A stretch of DNA of 64,000 nt from Croceitalea marina (GCF_042684265.1 NZ_JBHULB010000001.1:27633-91632), one strand, 5' to 3'; counted from the stretch's first letter, positions 34,264 through 43,395 are shown. The notes: generated from the letters alone by a model not told the origin. Numbers and translations: made by a program.

Positions 34264-34713
34264 CTATCGCTTAAAATATTTAAAAGGAACAAAGAGCATT
34301 CCGAAGCATTCACCATCTTTTTTACCCAAGTGTTTATGATGGATTTTATGGGCACGTCTAACTCCTTTGGCGTACCAATTATTGGCATTTCTGAACATTT
34401 TAAAGCGTTGGTGAATAAAAATGTCATGAACCATAAAGTAAGCAATACCATAAGCTAGAATTCCAAAACCTAAGGGCCAACCATACCAAAATGTGGTTTC
34501 TGCACCTAGGTAAAAACAAATCATACTAACAATCGCATAAAAAATAAAAAAAGCATCGTTTCTTTCAAACCAAGAATCATGGTCTTTTTTATGGTGATCT
34601 TTATGCAAACTCCATAAAAAACCATGCATGACATACTTATGGGTAAACCAAGCCATAAACTCCATAATGGAAAAAGTACCTAGAAAAATGACGATTCCGA
34701 TAATAATATTCAT
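34264..34713 (-). CDS. crtZ: Beta-carotene hydroxylase (CrtZ)
   Basis: A 149-residue membrane diiron hydroxylase that adds the 3 and 3' hydroxyls of beta-carotene to give zeaxanthin. Four His clusters are visible: HKYVMHG, HKDHHKKDH, HDIFIHQR and RAHKIHHKH. Four hydrophobic segments flank them. It is the third crt gene of a tight minus-strand operon (merR-crtI-crtB-crtZ), one base after crtB. Confidence 0.94.
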   Translation of the reverse strand: MNIIIGIVIFLGTFSIMEFMAWFTHKYVMHGFLWSLHKDHHKKDHDSWFERNDAFFIFYAIVSMICFYLGAETTFWYGWPLGFGILAYGIAYFMVHDIFIHQRFKMFRNANNWYAKGVRRAHKIHHKHLGKKDGECFGMLFVPFKYFKR

Positions 34714-34714
34714 T

Positions 34715-35554
34715 TTAAACTAATTGTAATTTATAGTTAACATATGATTTTGCGAGTAGCCCAAATTTTTGGTAATTGGGCACCCTTATTCTGGTATTCT
34801 TAATTTCAAGAGGCGGTGTTTTTTGTAGTTTCTGTAGCAGCTTGTTGTAATACTTGTAGGCTGTGTAAACCCCGAATTTAGCTTCTGCCGGTAATTTTAC
34901 GATTCCTGAATAACCTAATTGGAAATCTGCCCTAATCTCATCTACAATTCGTTTTTTAGAGGCCTCATCTAACTCCAATAAATTGGTGTTAGGAAAATAA
35001 GAACGTTCTAAAAGCTCATAGTCATCCTTCAAATCACGAAGAAAATTTACTTTTTGAAAGGCGGAACCTAAAGCCATTGCCGACTCCTTTAAACTTTCAT
35101 ATTTTTCTTGGTCGCCATTCACAAAAACACAAAGGCACATCAGACCGACCACATCGGCAGAGCCATAGATATATTCTTTATACTCTGCATTAGTTCTGTA
35201 TTCTTTCTTTGCCAGATCCATTCGCATGCTTTTCATAAAAGAGGCGACTAAATGATGTGGTATACCGTATTTATGGTAGGTATGCTGAAACGAATTCAGA
35301 ATAGGGTTCAGGCTAATCTTATCGGTTAAGGCTTTTTCTAATTGATCTTCAAAATCATTGAATAGAACTTCTTTATCGTAGCTATGAAAGGTATCTACAA
35401 TTTCATCTGCAAAGCGCACAAAACCATAAATATTGTAAATGTCACATCGTATTGAGGTGGCAAGCATTTTAGTCGCAAGGGTAAAAGAAGTGCTGTAAGA
35501 TTCGGTTACAATCTTGCTACAGCTATAAGATACATTGTCAAAAATGGTTTTCAT
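34715..35554 (-). CDS. crtB: Phytoene synthase
   Basis: A 279-residue squalene/phytoene synthase that condenses two geranylgeranyl-PP into phytoene. The aspartate-rich motifs are VRFADEIVDTF and LRDLKDDYE. It follows crtI by 5 nt in the same operon. The TSFTLATKMLATSIRCDIYN stretch is a family signature. Confidence 0.95.
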   Translation of the reverse strand: MKTIFDNVSYSCSKIVTESYSTSFTLATKMLATSIRCDIYNIYGFVRFADEIVDTFHSYDKEVLFNDFEDQLEKALTDKISLNPILNSFQHTYHKYGIPHHLVASFMKSMRMDLAKKEYRTNAEYKEYIYGSADVVGLMCLCVFVNGDQEKYESLKESAMALGSAFQKVNFLRDLKDDYELLERSYFPNTNLLELDEASKKRIVDEIRADFQLGYSGIVKLPAEAKFGVYTAYKYYNKLLQKLQKTPPLEIKNTRIRVPNYQKFGLLAKSYVNYKLQLV

Positions 35555-35559
35555 TTTCT

Positions 35560-37014
35560 CTAGTGTTTGTTGATAATTAAATCGGCAACCAATTTACCAG
35601 AGATTAATGCCGGCGGTACCCCGGGGCCTGGTACAGTAAGTTGACCAGTAAAGAACAGGTTCTTTACTTTTTTACTTTTTAGGTTTGGTCTTAAGAAAGC
35701 TGTTTGCGATAACGTATTGGCCATACCATAGGCGTTTCCTTTATATGAATTGTATTCTTCGATAAAGTCGTTCACACAAAAGCTTTCCTTAAATATAATG
35801 TTATTTTTCACTTCTTGTCCAGTACGTTTTTCAAATCTATCAATGATAATATTAAAATAATTACTGCGTAACTCGGGCGTATCCTCTAGGTCTGGAGCGA
35901 TGGGAATAAGGAAAAATCCTGTCTCACAATTAGTTGGAGCCATACTTTTGTCTGTAACCGAAGGAAAATTAGCATAAAATAACGGCATGCTCGGCCATTG
36001 TGGATTATCGTAAATTTCTTCGGCATGTTTTTCAAAGTCCGTATCAAAAAACAGATTGTGATGGTTTACATTGGTCAATTCTTTGTCGAAACCGACATAA
36101 AAAAGCAAAGAAGAGGGGGCATAAGTTTTTTTGTTCCAGTAGTTTTCAGAATACTGCCTAAATTTTTTATCCAAAAGGGTTTCTGAATGATGGTAGTCGG
36201 CACCGCTAATGACCCAATCACTATTGAATGTCTTGCCATTGGCTACAATACCTACTGCTTTTCCGTTGGTAACCACTATTTTTTCAACATTGGCATTGGT
36301 TTGTATTGTAACGCCAAGTTCTTCGGCCAGACTTCGCATTGCTTTTATTACTTCATACATTCCTCCTTTTGGGTGCCAAGTACCAAGGCCAAAGTCGGCA
36401 AAGTTCATAAAACTGTAAAAAGAAGGTGTTTTACTGGGTTTGGCCCCTAAAAACAATACTGGGAACTCTAACGTTGAAACCAACTTAGGGTTTTTGAATC
36501 TCTTTCTAACTTCTTGACTAATCGTCTTAAAGAATTGGTCAACACGAAGCACCGTTTCTTTGGTAACCAGTTCAAGTGGTGAGAGACCTGGTTTTAAAAC
36601 TATTTTGTTTATGGCTATATCGTAATTGGTTTGTGCTTTGGAGATAAAGTTTTTAAGATGTACTGCACTTCCGGGTTCGATTCGTTCAAATTCCACACAT
36701 ATTTTATCCATACAATCACCTATGGTAATGGTATCATCAGCAAAGAAAATCTTGTAAGCAGGATCTAATTTATCAAGTTGGTAATAATCTGAGGTCTTTT
36801 TATCAAAGGCGGCAAAAAATTTTTCGAAAATATCTGGCATCCAATACCAACTTGGTCCCATATCAAAAGTAAAACCGTCTTTTATTAGCTGTCTTGCCCT
36901 ACCGCCAACGGTAATATTTTTTTCAAATACAGATACTTTAAATCCTTCTTTGGCTAAATGGCACGCCGCAGATAGTGACGAGAAACCGGAACCGATTATC
37001 GATATAGTATTCAT
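35560..37014 (-). CDS. crtI: Phytoene desaturase
   Basis: A 484-residue FAD-dependent CrtI-type desaturase that converts phytoene to lycopene. The N-terminal dinucleotide-binding motif is IIGSGFSSLSAACHLAKEG, followed by FDMGPSWYWMPDIFEKFF; the C-terminal FTGQLTVPGPGVPPALISG is the CrtI signature. It sits 17 nt downstream of the MerR-like regulator and 5 nt upstream of crtB. Because crtZ needs beta-carotene, a lycopene cyclase must be encoded elsewhere. Confidence 0.96.
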   Translation of the reverse strand: MNTISIIGSGFSSLSAACHLAKEGFKVSVFEKNITVGGRARQLIKDGFTFDMGPSWYWMPDIFEKFFAAFDKKTSDYYQLDKLDPAYKIFFADDTITIGDCMDKICVEFERIEPGSAVHLKNFISKAQTNYDIAINKIVLKPGLSPLELVTKETVLRVDQFFKTISQEVRKRFKNPKLVSTLEFPVLFLGAKPSKTPSFYSFMNFADFGLGTWHPKGGMYEVIKAMRSLAEELGVTIQTNANVEKIVVTNGKAVGIVANGKTFNSDWVISGADYHHSETLLDKKFRQYSENYWNKKTYAPSSLLFYVGFDKELTNVNHHNLFFDTDFEKHAEEIYDNPQWPSMPLFYANFPSVTDKSMAPTNCETGFFLIPIAPDLEDTPELRSNYFNIIIDRFEKRTGQEVKNNIIFKESFCVNDFIEEYNSYKGNAYGMANTLSQTAFLRPNLKSKKVKNLFFTGQLTVPGPGVPPALISGKLVADLIINKH

Positions 37015-37031
37015 TTAGGGTATGACGGTGC

Positions 37032-37931
37032 TTAAAGAGAATTTGTTAATCGCTCTATAGAGCTGAATGTTTGAATGTAATCTGGTAAATCCACATGAGA
37101 TAAATGTTGAATTTGGTGCCCGAGTATCCATAGTTTGCTATTGCCAGTATGTCTTAAATTATCGGCAAATTCAGAAATATACTTTTCTAGATTGTCTTTG
37201 TTTGGCGAGACTGTAAAGTATGAAATAAAATGAATATTCTCATAATATTTTAAGAGGTCAACAAGGCTGTCAATTGGCATACTTTGCCCTAGATATATTG
37301 ATTTATAGCCTCTAAGAACGATTTCATAATTAAGATATAGCAAGCCTAATTCGTGTATTTCATTTTCGGGTAGAAACAGTGCAAATACTTTATCTTTTTT
37401 GGTGGGCTCTATAATTTGAAGCTTCTCGGTATGAATAAATATTTTCTGTTTGATTAAATGCGTGATAAAGTGTTCATGAGACGGACTAATGGTATCTGTC
37501 TGCCATAAAAGGCCGAGCTCATTCAATAAGGGTATAAAAACTTCATTAAAGATTTCCCTAAAAGAGCGTTCGTTCAATAAACTATTATACGTACTAAAAA
37601 ACAGGTTCTGATCAAAATTTATCATAGCCAGTTTAAACGCATTGATAGCATGGCTTTTTTCACTGTTTTTAGCAACTATTTCACGAACAATAACTGGTAT
37701 TTCATTCTCTGCGATTCTCGCAATCTTTGAGATTTTATAGCCGTTATTGTAGAGCAATGTGATGTTTAATAGCTTTTGAAGGCTTTTTAAACTGTAAGTT
37801 CTTATGTTGGTGGTTGTTCTTTCCGGATTTAATAAATTGTAACGTTTCTCCCAAATTCGTATGGTATGTGCCTTAATACCAGAAAGATTTTCCAAATCTC
37901 TAATACTGAAATGCTTCTTAACGTTGTTCAT
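37032..37931 (-). CDS. MerR-type regulator with B12-like sensor domain (CarH/LitR-like)
   Basis: A 299-residue regulator. Residues about 7-75 form a MerR winged helix (FSIRDLENLSGIKAHTIRIW, then EKRYNLLNPERT). The middle helical domain contains Trp143 followed nine residues later by Glu153-His154 (LLWQTDTISPSHEHFI), the W-x9-E-H signature of adenosylcobalamin-binding CarH/LitR photoreceptors. The Rossmann-like C-terminus has ENEIHELG, an E-x-H-x-x-G version of the cobalamin-binding motif, with His193 the possible lower ligand. In characterised relatives the protein represses carotenoid genes in the dark and lets go in light. It heads the crt operon, with an inverted repeat over its promoter. 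Light control here is inference from motif and context. Confidence 0.85.
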   Translation of the reverse strand: MNNVKKHFSIRDLENLSGIKAHTIRIWEKRYNLLNPERTTTNIRTYSLKSLQKLLNITLLYNNGYKISKIARIAENEIPVIVREIVAKNSEKSHAINAFKLAMINFDQNLFFSTYNSLLNERSFREIFNEVFIPLLNELGLLWQTDTISPSHEHFITHLIKQKIFIHTEKLQIIEPTKKDKVFALFLPENEIHELGLLYLNYEIVLRGYKSIYLGQSMPIDSLVDLLKYYENIHFISYFTVSPNKDNLEKYISEFADNLRHTGNSKLWILGHQIQHLSHVDLPDYIQTFSSIERLTNSL

Positions 37932-37941
37932 TATTTTTTAA

Positions 37942-37985
37942 TAATCGTTAAACAAATTTACGATTAATACAATGCGAACTTCAAA
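37942..37985 (-). promoter_or_regulatory. merR-crt operon promoter with inverted repeat
   Basis: On the minus strand TAAATTTG (37953-37960), an exact TAnnTTTG, follows TTTG (37982-37985) after 21 nt. An inverted repeat TAATCGT (37942-37948), 11 nt, ACGATTA (37960-37966) spans the -7 element and the start site, a plausible operator for the MerR-like regulator. Confidence 0.5.
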
Positions 37986-38054
37986 AAGGGTAGTTAAAAT
38001 TTTAGAATTCCTTGAATTGTCTTTTAAACAGTGGTCTAAATGGGTATTATTTTA

Positions 38055-38085
38055 CTAAAAAATCCCTTAGTTGACCTAAGGGATT
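38055..38085 (-). terminator. Terminator of tRNA-Leu
   Basis: Ten-bp stem AATCCCTTAG (38061-38070) and CTAAGGGATT (38076-38085), with a T-run on the minus strand (38055-38060). Confidence 0.8.
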
Positions 38086-38089
38086 CAAG

Positions 38090-38173
38090 TACCCACGACT
38101 GGAGTCGAACCAGCACGTTCTTGCGAACACTACCCCCTCAAGGTAGCGTGTCTACCAATTCCACCACGTGGGT
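38090..38173 (-). tRNA. tRNA-Leu(GAG)
   Basis: The minus strand folds as a class II tRNA: acceptor ACCCACG/CGTGGGT, D arm with AATTGGTAGAC, anticodon stem CTACC/GGTAG around a loop TTGAGGG giving anticodon GAG, a long variable arm (TGTTCGCAAGAACGT) and a T arm with GGTTCGACTCC. The 3' CCA is not encoded. It reads CUC/CUU leucine codons. Confidence 0.95.
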
Positions 38174-38371
38174 ATAATTTAATAGGCTGCAAAAATAGTT
38201 AAAATCAAAATATTAGAAAGAACATTTTATCCGCATAAGCGGATTTAAACTTTTTTATCTAAGATTCGTTTACTGTTTTTGAAAAAGTCGTGGATTTAAA
38301 ATTACACGGTAAACAGGGTAATCTAATCTTATTGCAAGTGGTATTTTTGTTTCGTTATTTAAAATATTAAG
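38174..38371. other. Spacer with a small hairpin and promoter of the MORN-type gene
   Basis: This spacer holds a 6-bp inverted repeat ATCCGC (38229-38234) and GCGGAT (38239-38244) with an ATAA loop, and a -7 element TATTTTTG at 38342-38349, 22 nt before the ATG at 38372. No -33 is convincing. Confidence 0.5.
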
Positions 38372-40939
38372 ATGAATACTTCAAGATTAACACGAATAAT
38401 ATCAAAGCAAATTATAGGTCAATTAAGAATTTTATTGATTTTGGTTTCTATGCAAGTGACCGCTCAGAACGATACTATATGGTATGCAGATAACTGGAAA
38501 GTAACGGAGAAACAAGATGCCAAATTTTATCGAATTCCCGTGGAAGAAAAGAACGGTCTTTTTCTCATGCAAGATTTTTACATAAGTGGTAACAAGCAAA
38601 TGGTCGGTACCTCAAAACGCCCTAATGTTGATGTTTGGCAGGGTAAGGTGACTTGGTATAATGAGGACGGTACCATATATCAACAAGGAAATTATATCGA
38701 CAATAAATTGGAAGGAGAGTTTATCACTTTTTTAGGCGATAAAAAGTTAAAGGCCATTTATAAGAATGGACGTTTTTTGTCCGGTAAGCAAAATGTTGAT
38801 TTTTCTTCGGGCAAGTATTACAAAGAGCTAAAAAAGGATACTTTAATTGAAATCACGTACTCAAATGGACTAAAAGGTAGGCGTACAGAGCGTTTTTCGG
38901 TAAAAGATGCAACCTATTACAGCGCAGTGTATGCAAAACATTTTGATAAAAACGGAGACTTAATTACCGAGGTAAGTTATGATAACGGAAGCCCTGTAGA
39001 GGGAGGAGAGGTTTATTTTTACTCAGGTACCGACAGCATCAATACCATTAGCTATTACAAAAACAGTAAATTTTTAGGAACTACATTTTATGACCGAAAG
39101 GGCCAGGTTAGAGAAAAATTTTATTTAGAGCCAGAATACAAATCGGTTTATTTCTCAAAAAACGGTAAAAAACTTGATAGCATCATTTATGAAGTTAAAG
39201 ACGGAAGGTTATCGCCCTACAACGGAAAAAAATATTATTACAAGAGCAATAAAGAAAACAACGAAATCATAGAGATTACCAGTATTTACAATTACACAAA
39301 CGGTAGCTTGGGATGGACGAAAGTTTTTGAGGAGAATAAGCTTTTCTCATATACCCTTTACAACGATAAAAATGCCACTGATAAAATTATATATTACGAC
39401 AAAAAAGGAGCGCCTAAAGATTCTCTTTTGTATAAAAACTATGTGCCTTTCAATGGTACGGAGTATACAAAGGGCTATGGAATAAGAAAATATGAAGATG
39501 GTAAGGTAGTAGAGGAGACCATAAAATATCGAAATATTGATAAAGTCTTCAAATACAGAAAGGGACTATTAGAAACTTTTTATGATAAAGAAGGAAACCA
39601 GATTGCCGTAATGAGGCTAAAAAAAGATAACTATTATGCATTAGAAGAAGGCACACAGCTTACAATAGATTATTTAGATAGAATTACCTCTGAAATTACA
39701 TATAAGAACGATAAGAAGGTAAAAGAAGCCTACATCAGTTATGCAAGAGAAAGTGATCTTGGTTATCGAGAAGAGACTTTTTTTGATACTGATGGATACA
39801 GTTATATAAAGAAAATCAAATATTATGCAAATGGTCAAAAGCAGTCAGAAATCGATTATAATAGATATACTGAAAAATTTGGCAAGTATTATGATAAAGA
39901 TGGCTCGCTTTTAGGTAGTTACGACTATGAGAGCAAAGATGGAAAACTGTATGAATTTTTCTATCATTCTGACCAAGTGCAAAAAATGGCGGAATGGAAC
40001 GATGGCAAATTGGTTCGTCTACTTCGTTATGAAGATGAATATATAAGAGGAAGTCAAGACAAAAGATATTTACTTTTAGAGGATATAGACGTTACAAAAG
40101 AGGCTCTTATCTATGCAAGGGACGGAAGTTTGTTATCAAAGTTGACCTATAAAAATGGAGAACCTTTTGAAGGTACTTTTTATGATTATCAAACAAGAAC
40201 AAGGGTTACCTATCAGAACGGAAAACGCAATGGAAAGTACGAAAAGTTCGATTATGGAACCCATGTAATAGAGTCTGGCAATTACACAGCAGGTTTAAAA
40301 GAAGGAAAATTCACTTTTTATAATTTTTCCGGTATCCTTACCCATTTTATCAATTACAGTAAAGATAAAAGAGAAGGTGAAGCAACATATTTCAATGCAG
40401 ATGGCACGGTTGCTTCTACAATGAATTTTGAGAATGATTTGCCTTATGATGGAAAACAAATTATTAGGGATTATGGTGGTGCTATTACCGAGGTTTATGC
40501 AAAGGGGAAGTTAGTGAGTAAACTTCAAGAGAATAAGACGGGTGATATTTATACTGTTTATAGCGGTGATGATGAAGAGCACGTAACGGTTTATTACCCT
40601 TCAACCCAAGTGAAGAAGTATGATTTTACCACAAAGAGAAGTGTGTTAAACGGAGAGGTAACCCGATTTGACGCTAATGGAAAAGCAATGCATACCGCAA
40701 ATTTTGTTGATGGAAAATTTAAAAGTGGAGAAATTTGGGTGTTGCCAAATTCGTATGATCAAAAAGATCTAGAAAAGATTGTCTGTAAAAAAACGGATGC
40801 CTTGTATGAAGTTGGCTTTATTTCAAAATCAGGTGATGAAGTCTTTAAGGCAAAAGAAATCGCTCAAGTCGGTATTCAATCACATATTGAGAAACTTAAT
40901 CTAGGTCTTACTTATATCAATTATCAGAATTTATATTAA
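38372..40939 (+). CDS. Large secreted MORN_2/YwqK-like repeat protein
   Basis: An 855-residue exported protein. The N-terminal signal (LRILLILVSMQVTAQND) is followed by many degenerate repeats of about 20-25 residues, each with a Tyr-x-(Asn/Asp)-Gly core such as YDNGSPVEGGEVYFY, YKNGEPFEGTFYD, YQNGKRNGKYEKF and YTAGLKEGKFTFYN. This is the MORN_2/YwqK-type beta-hairpin repeat. Database names for such proteins often say antitoxin, but no toxin gene is adjacent and a signal peptide is present, so a surface or periplasmic binding role is more likely. It is monocistronic with its own promoter and terminator. Confidence 0.75.
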   Translation: MNTSRLTRIISKQIIGQLRILLILVSMQVTAQNDTIWYADNWKVTEKQDAKFYRIPVEEKNGLFLMQDFYISGNKQMVGTSKRPNVDVWQGKVTWYNEDGTIYQQGNYIDNKLEGEFITFLGDKKLKAIYKNGRFLSGKQNVDFSSGKYYKELKKDTLIEITYSNGLKGRRTERFSVKDATYYSAVYAKHFDKNGDLITEVSYDNGSPVEGGEVYFYSGTDSINTISYYKNSKFLGTTFYDRKGQVREKFYLEPEYKSVYFSKNGKKLDSIIYEVKDGRLSPYNGKKYYYKSNKENNEIIEITSIYNYTNGSLGWTKVFEENKLFSYTLYNDKNATDKIIYYDKKGAPKDSLLYKNYVPFNGTEYTKGYGIRKYEDGKVVEETIKYRNIDKVFKYRKGLLETFYDKEGNQIAVMRLKKDNYYALEEGTQLTIDYLDRITSEITYKNDKKVKEAYISYARESDLGYREETFFDTDGYSYIKKIKYYANGQKQSEIDYNRYTEKFGKYYDKDGSLLGSYDYESKDGKLYEFFYHSDQVQKMAEWNDGKLVRLLRYEDEYIRGSQDKRYLLLEDIDVTKEALIYARDGSLLSKLTYKNGEPFEGTFYDYQTRTRVTYQNGKRNGKYEKFDYGTHVIESGNYTAGLKEGKFTFYNFSGILTHFINYSKDKREGEATYFNADGTVASTMNFENDLPYDGKQIIRDYGGAITEVYAKGKLVSKLQENKTGDIYTVYSGDDEEHVTVYYPSTQVKKYDFTTKRSVLNGEVTRFDANGKAMHTANFVDGKFKSGEIWVLPNSYDQKDLEKIVCKKTDALYEVGFISKSGDEVFKAKEIAQVGIQSHIEKLNLGLTYINYQNLY

Positions 40940-40965
40940 AAATATCAACTTGTTTAAAAGCCTAA

Positions 40966-40995
40966 AACGCCATCTATTGCAGATGGCGTTTTTTT
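40966..40995 (+). terminator. Terminator after the MORN-type gene
   Basis: Stem AACGCCATCT (40966-40975), loop ATTGC, AGATGGCGTT (40981-40990), then TTTTT. Confidence 0.9.
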
Positions 40996-41488
40996 ATGTT
41001 TATTAATTACTTTCATAGATTTTTATTCTGCCTTGCTCCGATGTTTAGTAAGCAGGGGTTTAATTTTAATTATTAAGTGTTTAATTGAGAATTGAAAATT
41101 ATAATACGCACCAGAAATAACCAGGTCATTAAATATTTAAAGTAATTTTCATTCCTTTTTGAATAGCCATTCTACGCTCTTGATTTAAAAAAACAGATGA
41201 TTTTTATTATAGTAAGAATGACAATCTCTTTACCTGTTACTGAATTCCAATTAGTAATGCTTTTGTTATTTAAAATGAAGTCTTACTGAATAGAAGCTAT
41301 CTGTCTTCAATATTCCTTTATTTCTTAAAAGAGAGACATTGATTGTTGTTTTCGCCGCAATTGTAGTGTTTTTCAAAAGACTTACTCTTTGGCACAAGCC
41401 TGTATGTTTTTAAATGCAATAGATAACAGGGCTTGTTTAGGCAAATAATTCCCGTTGGTTCATTTCTCCCATCTTAACTTTAAAGAAC
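40996..41488. other. 493-nt region without a supportable gene
   Basis: No convincing ORF, RNA fold or repeat was seen. The region is AT-rich, has no strong hairpins and lies between two convergent terminators, which is consistent with plain intergenic DNA or a decayed gene. Confidence 0.5.
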
Positions 41489-41524
41489 AAAAAACCGGCC
41501 CAAAGCTATGCTTATAGACCGGTT
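41489..41524 (-). terminator. Terminator of the SIMPL gene
   Basis: On the minus strand AACCGG (41519-41524) pairs with CCGGTT (41493-41498), with inner complementary bases, then a T-run from the plus-strand A-run at 41489-41494. Confidence 0.7.
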
Positions 41525-41546
41525 ACCCAACCAACTAACCAAATGT

Positions 41547-42155
41547 TTATTCCATTTTATAGGTTACATAAATCGTAATATATTCTTGATAGGTATTACC
41601 GTAGCTATTCCATAATTCCATCTGGGTGTTGGTGTCCGAGATAGAAACGATATCACCTAATTTTTTGCCGGCTACTTTACATACACCAGCGGCATTTTGT
41701 TTGGCATTTTCTAAGGCGGTTTCTAAAAGAGCTTCTTTTTTCTCTTTGGTAATTACTCCTTTAAATTGATACTGCACAGAAACCCCGGTCATTTTAACTT
41801 TAGCCAGACTTTTGATTTTCTCTTCCGAGTCGGTCTCTAATTCTAGTATCGTGCCGTCTCTTTGATAGCCGTAGGCTAGAAAATCCATTTGCTTCTCGGT
41901 AAACTCATTGGAATCCAAACCATGAATTTTAAGCTCTTTAAAATACTTGTCCTTTAATTCATCTAGACTTTTACATGTTGGGTCTGAGTAATACAACTGT
42001 TCCATATTTAGCGATACTCTTGCCCTATAAAGGGCAGTAGTTCTTTCAACTGGTGTTCTACCCGAAACGGAAACTGTATTTTTTTCAGCGCTTTGCAGCT
42101 GTGCAGTGCACCAAAATGAGCACAAAAGCACAATAAACAGTCCAATTTTCTTCAT
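41547..42155 (-). CDS. SIMPL (DUF541) domain periplasmic protein
   Basis: A 202-residue exported protein. Signal MKKIGLFIVLLCSFWCTAQ, then NTVSVSGRTPVERTTALYRA, a YwqG/SIMPL-like opening; the middle and C-terminal VTGVSVQYQFKGVITK-like beta-sheet region and ALENAKQNAAGVCKVAGKKL are typical of DUF541 proteins. The function is unknown; some relatives respond to oxidative stress. The ATG at 42155 gives a good signal peptide, so the longer upstream reading is rejected. 17 nt after the membrane protein gene, same strand. Confidence 0.8.
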   Translation of the reverse strand: MKKIGLFIVLLCSFWCTAQLQSAEKNTVSVSGRTPVERTTALYRARVSLNMEQLYYSDPTCKSLDELKDKYFKELKIHGLDSNEFTEKQMDFLAYGYQRDGTILELETDSEEKIKSLAKVKMTGVSVQYQFKGVITKEKKEALLETALENAKQNAAGVCKVAGKKLGDIVSISDTNTQMELWNSYGNTYQEYITIYVTYKME

Positions 42156-42172
42156 CTTTTTCTTTATTAGAA

Positions 42173-42598
42173 TTAGGCAATAGTGAATAAGAAGGATGCT
42201 ACGATCATCCAAACACCTACTATTATCCCTAAAATGCCAAGCTTTCCTTGTTTTGGTGCAATTTTGCTTCTAATTTCGGCTGCTTTCTCTTTGGCCTTTT
42301 CATTCTTTCCTAAGAAAAGTTTGTTCATTAAACCAAAACCAAGCATAAATCCAAGCGTCGCTTCAACGATACTGCCAGCTAATAGGGTAATCCACCAAAT
42401 TGGGGCAGATGTTAACCATCCAATATTCAAGATGCTCGTTACAATACCCCAAACACCCCAAAAACAGAATACTAAACCTATCCATCCTTGATAAGGCTCA
42501 ATTTTTTCTAATAATTCTTTGGCGTTGGGTTTTTTAGACAATACTAATGAAGGCACTGCTATAATGCTCAGAAGTACAAGGGTGATTCCATAAATCAT
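42173..42598 (-). CDS. Small four-helix membrane protein
   Basis: A 141-residue membrane protein with about four hydrophobic helices (MIYGITLVLLSIIAVPSLVL, then WIGLVFCFWGVWGIVTSIL and two more) and a Lys/Glu-rich loop (NEKAKEKAAEIRSKI) between helices 3 and 4. It is not recognised. Start ATG at 42598 is chosen because the upstream 15-residue extension lacks a reason. It probably shares transcription with the SIMPL gene, 17 nt downstream. Confidence 0.65.
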   Translation of the reverse strand: MIYGITLVLLSIIAVPSLVLSKKPNAKELLEKIEPYQGWIGLVFCFWGVWGIVTSILNIGWLTSAPIWWITLLAGSIVEATLGFMLGFGLMNKLFLGKNEKAKEKAAEIRSKIAPKQGKLGILGIIVGVWMIVASFLFTIA

Positions 42599-42743
42599 AA
42601 TACTAAAGGTTTTAAATTGTTTATGAAGCAAATTTGCGCACATAACGACCTTAAAACAGCCCTAGTTGTAGTAGAAATGACATCCCTGAAAACAGGGTGG
42701 TAAGAACAAAATGACTAGAATTGGTGTTCTTATTTGCTTGGAG

Positions 42744-43394
42744 TTATTCTTCTAGCAATCCAAGTTTTATGGCATATCTAGTCAATCCGGCAAGGTTTCT
42801 AACATCAAGCTTAGAAATAAGGTTTTTCCGATAACTTTCAATAGTATGTTTACTCAAGAATAGCTTGTCGGCTATTTCTTGCGTGGTATATTCTTCCGCA
42901 ATTAGTTTTAGCACCTCTTTTTCCCTTTTTGATAGTGATTCGATAAGTGATTGTTCGTTAGAGAACATTCCTTTTAAATACACATCCTTAATACTTTGAG
43001 AGAAATATTTATCACCTTTTAATATACTTTCAATGGCCTCAAGTAATTCGTCTTTTTCTGCATTTTTGGGTACATAGCCATCTACATTATCCTTGGTAAG
43101 CGTTTGTACTGTCATCGAATCATGCAACATGCTTACTACTAAAGTTTTTGTTTTGGGGTGCTTTACTTTGATATGCTGGTTAAGCGCTATGCCATTTAAA
43201 TCTGGCATATTAACGTCGGTTATGACCAGATCTATAGGTTCTTCAGCATTATTGATATCTAAATATTTAGCAACATTTTTTCCGCTATTGGCCGTTAAAA
43301 TAATATCGTATTCTTTTTTAGCGCTGAGTATACTTAAAAGACCATCTAAAAACATTTTGTGATCGTCTGCAATAATTAATCTGTACTTTTTCAC
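42744..43394 (-). CDS. NarL/FixJ-type response regulator
   Basis: A 216-residue two-component regulator. The receiver (1-125) shows IIADDHKMFLDGLL (acidic pair) and DLVITDVNMPDLNG with the phospho-Asp; the C-terminal LuxR-type HTH is LSKREKEVLKLIAEEYTTQE and KHTIESYRKNL. The partner kinase is the gene immediately upstream, 1 nt away. Confidence 0.95.
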   Translation of the reverse strand: MKKYRLIIADDHKMFLDGLLSILSAKKEYDIILTANSGKNVAKYLDINNAEEPIDLVITDVNMPDLNGIALNQHIKVKHPKTKTLVVSMLHDSMTVQTLTKDNVDGYVPKNAEKDELLEAIESILKGDKYFSQSIKDVYLKGMFSNEQSLIESLSKREKEVLKLIAEEYTTQEIADKLFLSKHTIESYRKNLISKLDVRNLAGLTRYAIKLGLLEE

Positions 43395-43395
43395 T

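Noticed and set aside
38372..40939. YwqK antitoxin of a toxin-antitoxin pair
   Set aside because: Signal peptide present and no toxin gene adjacent.
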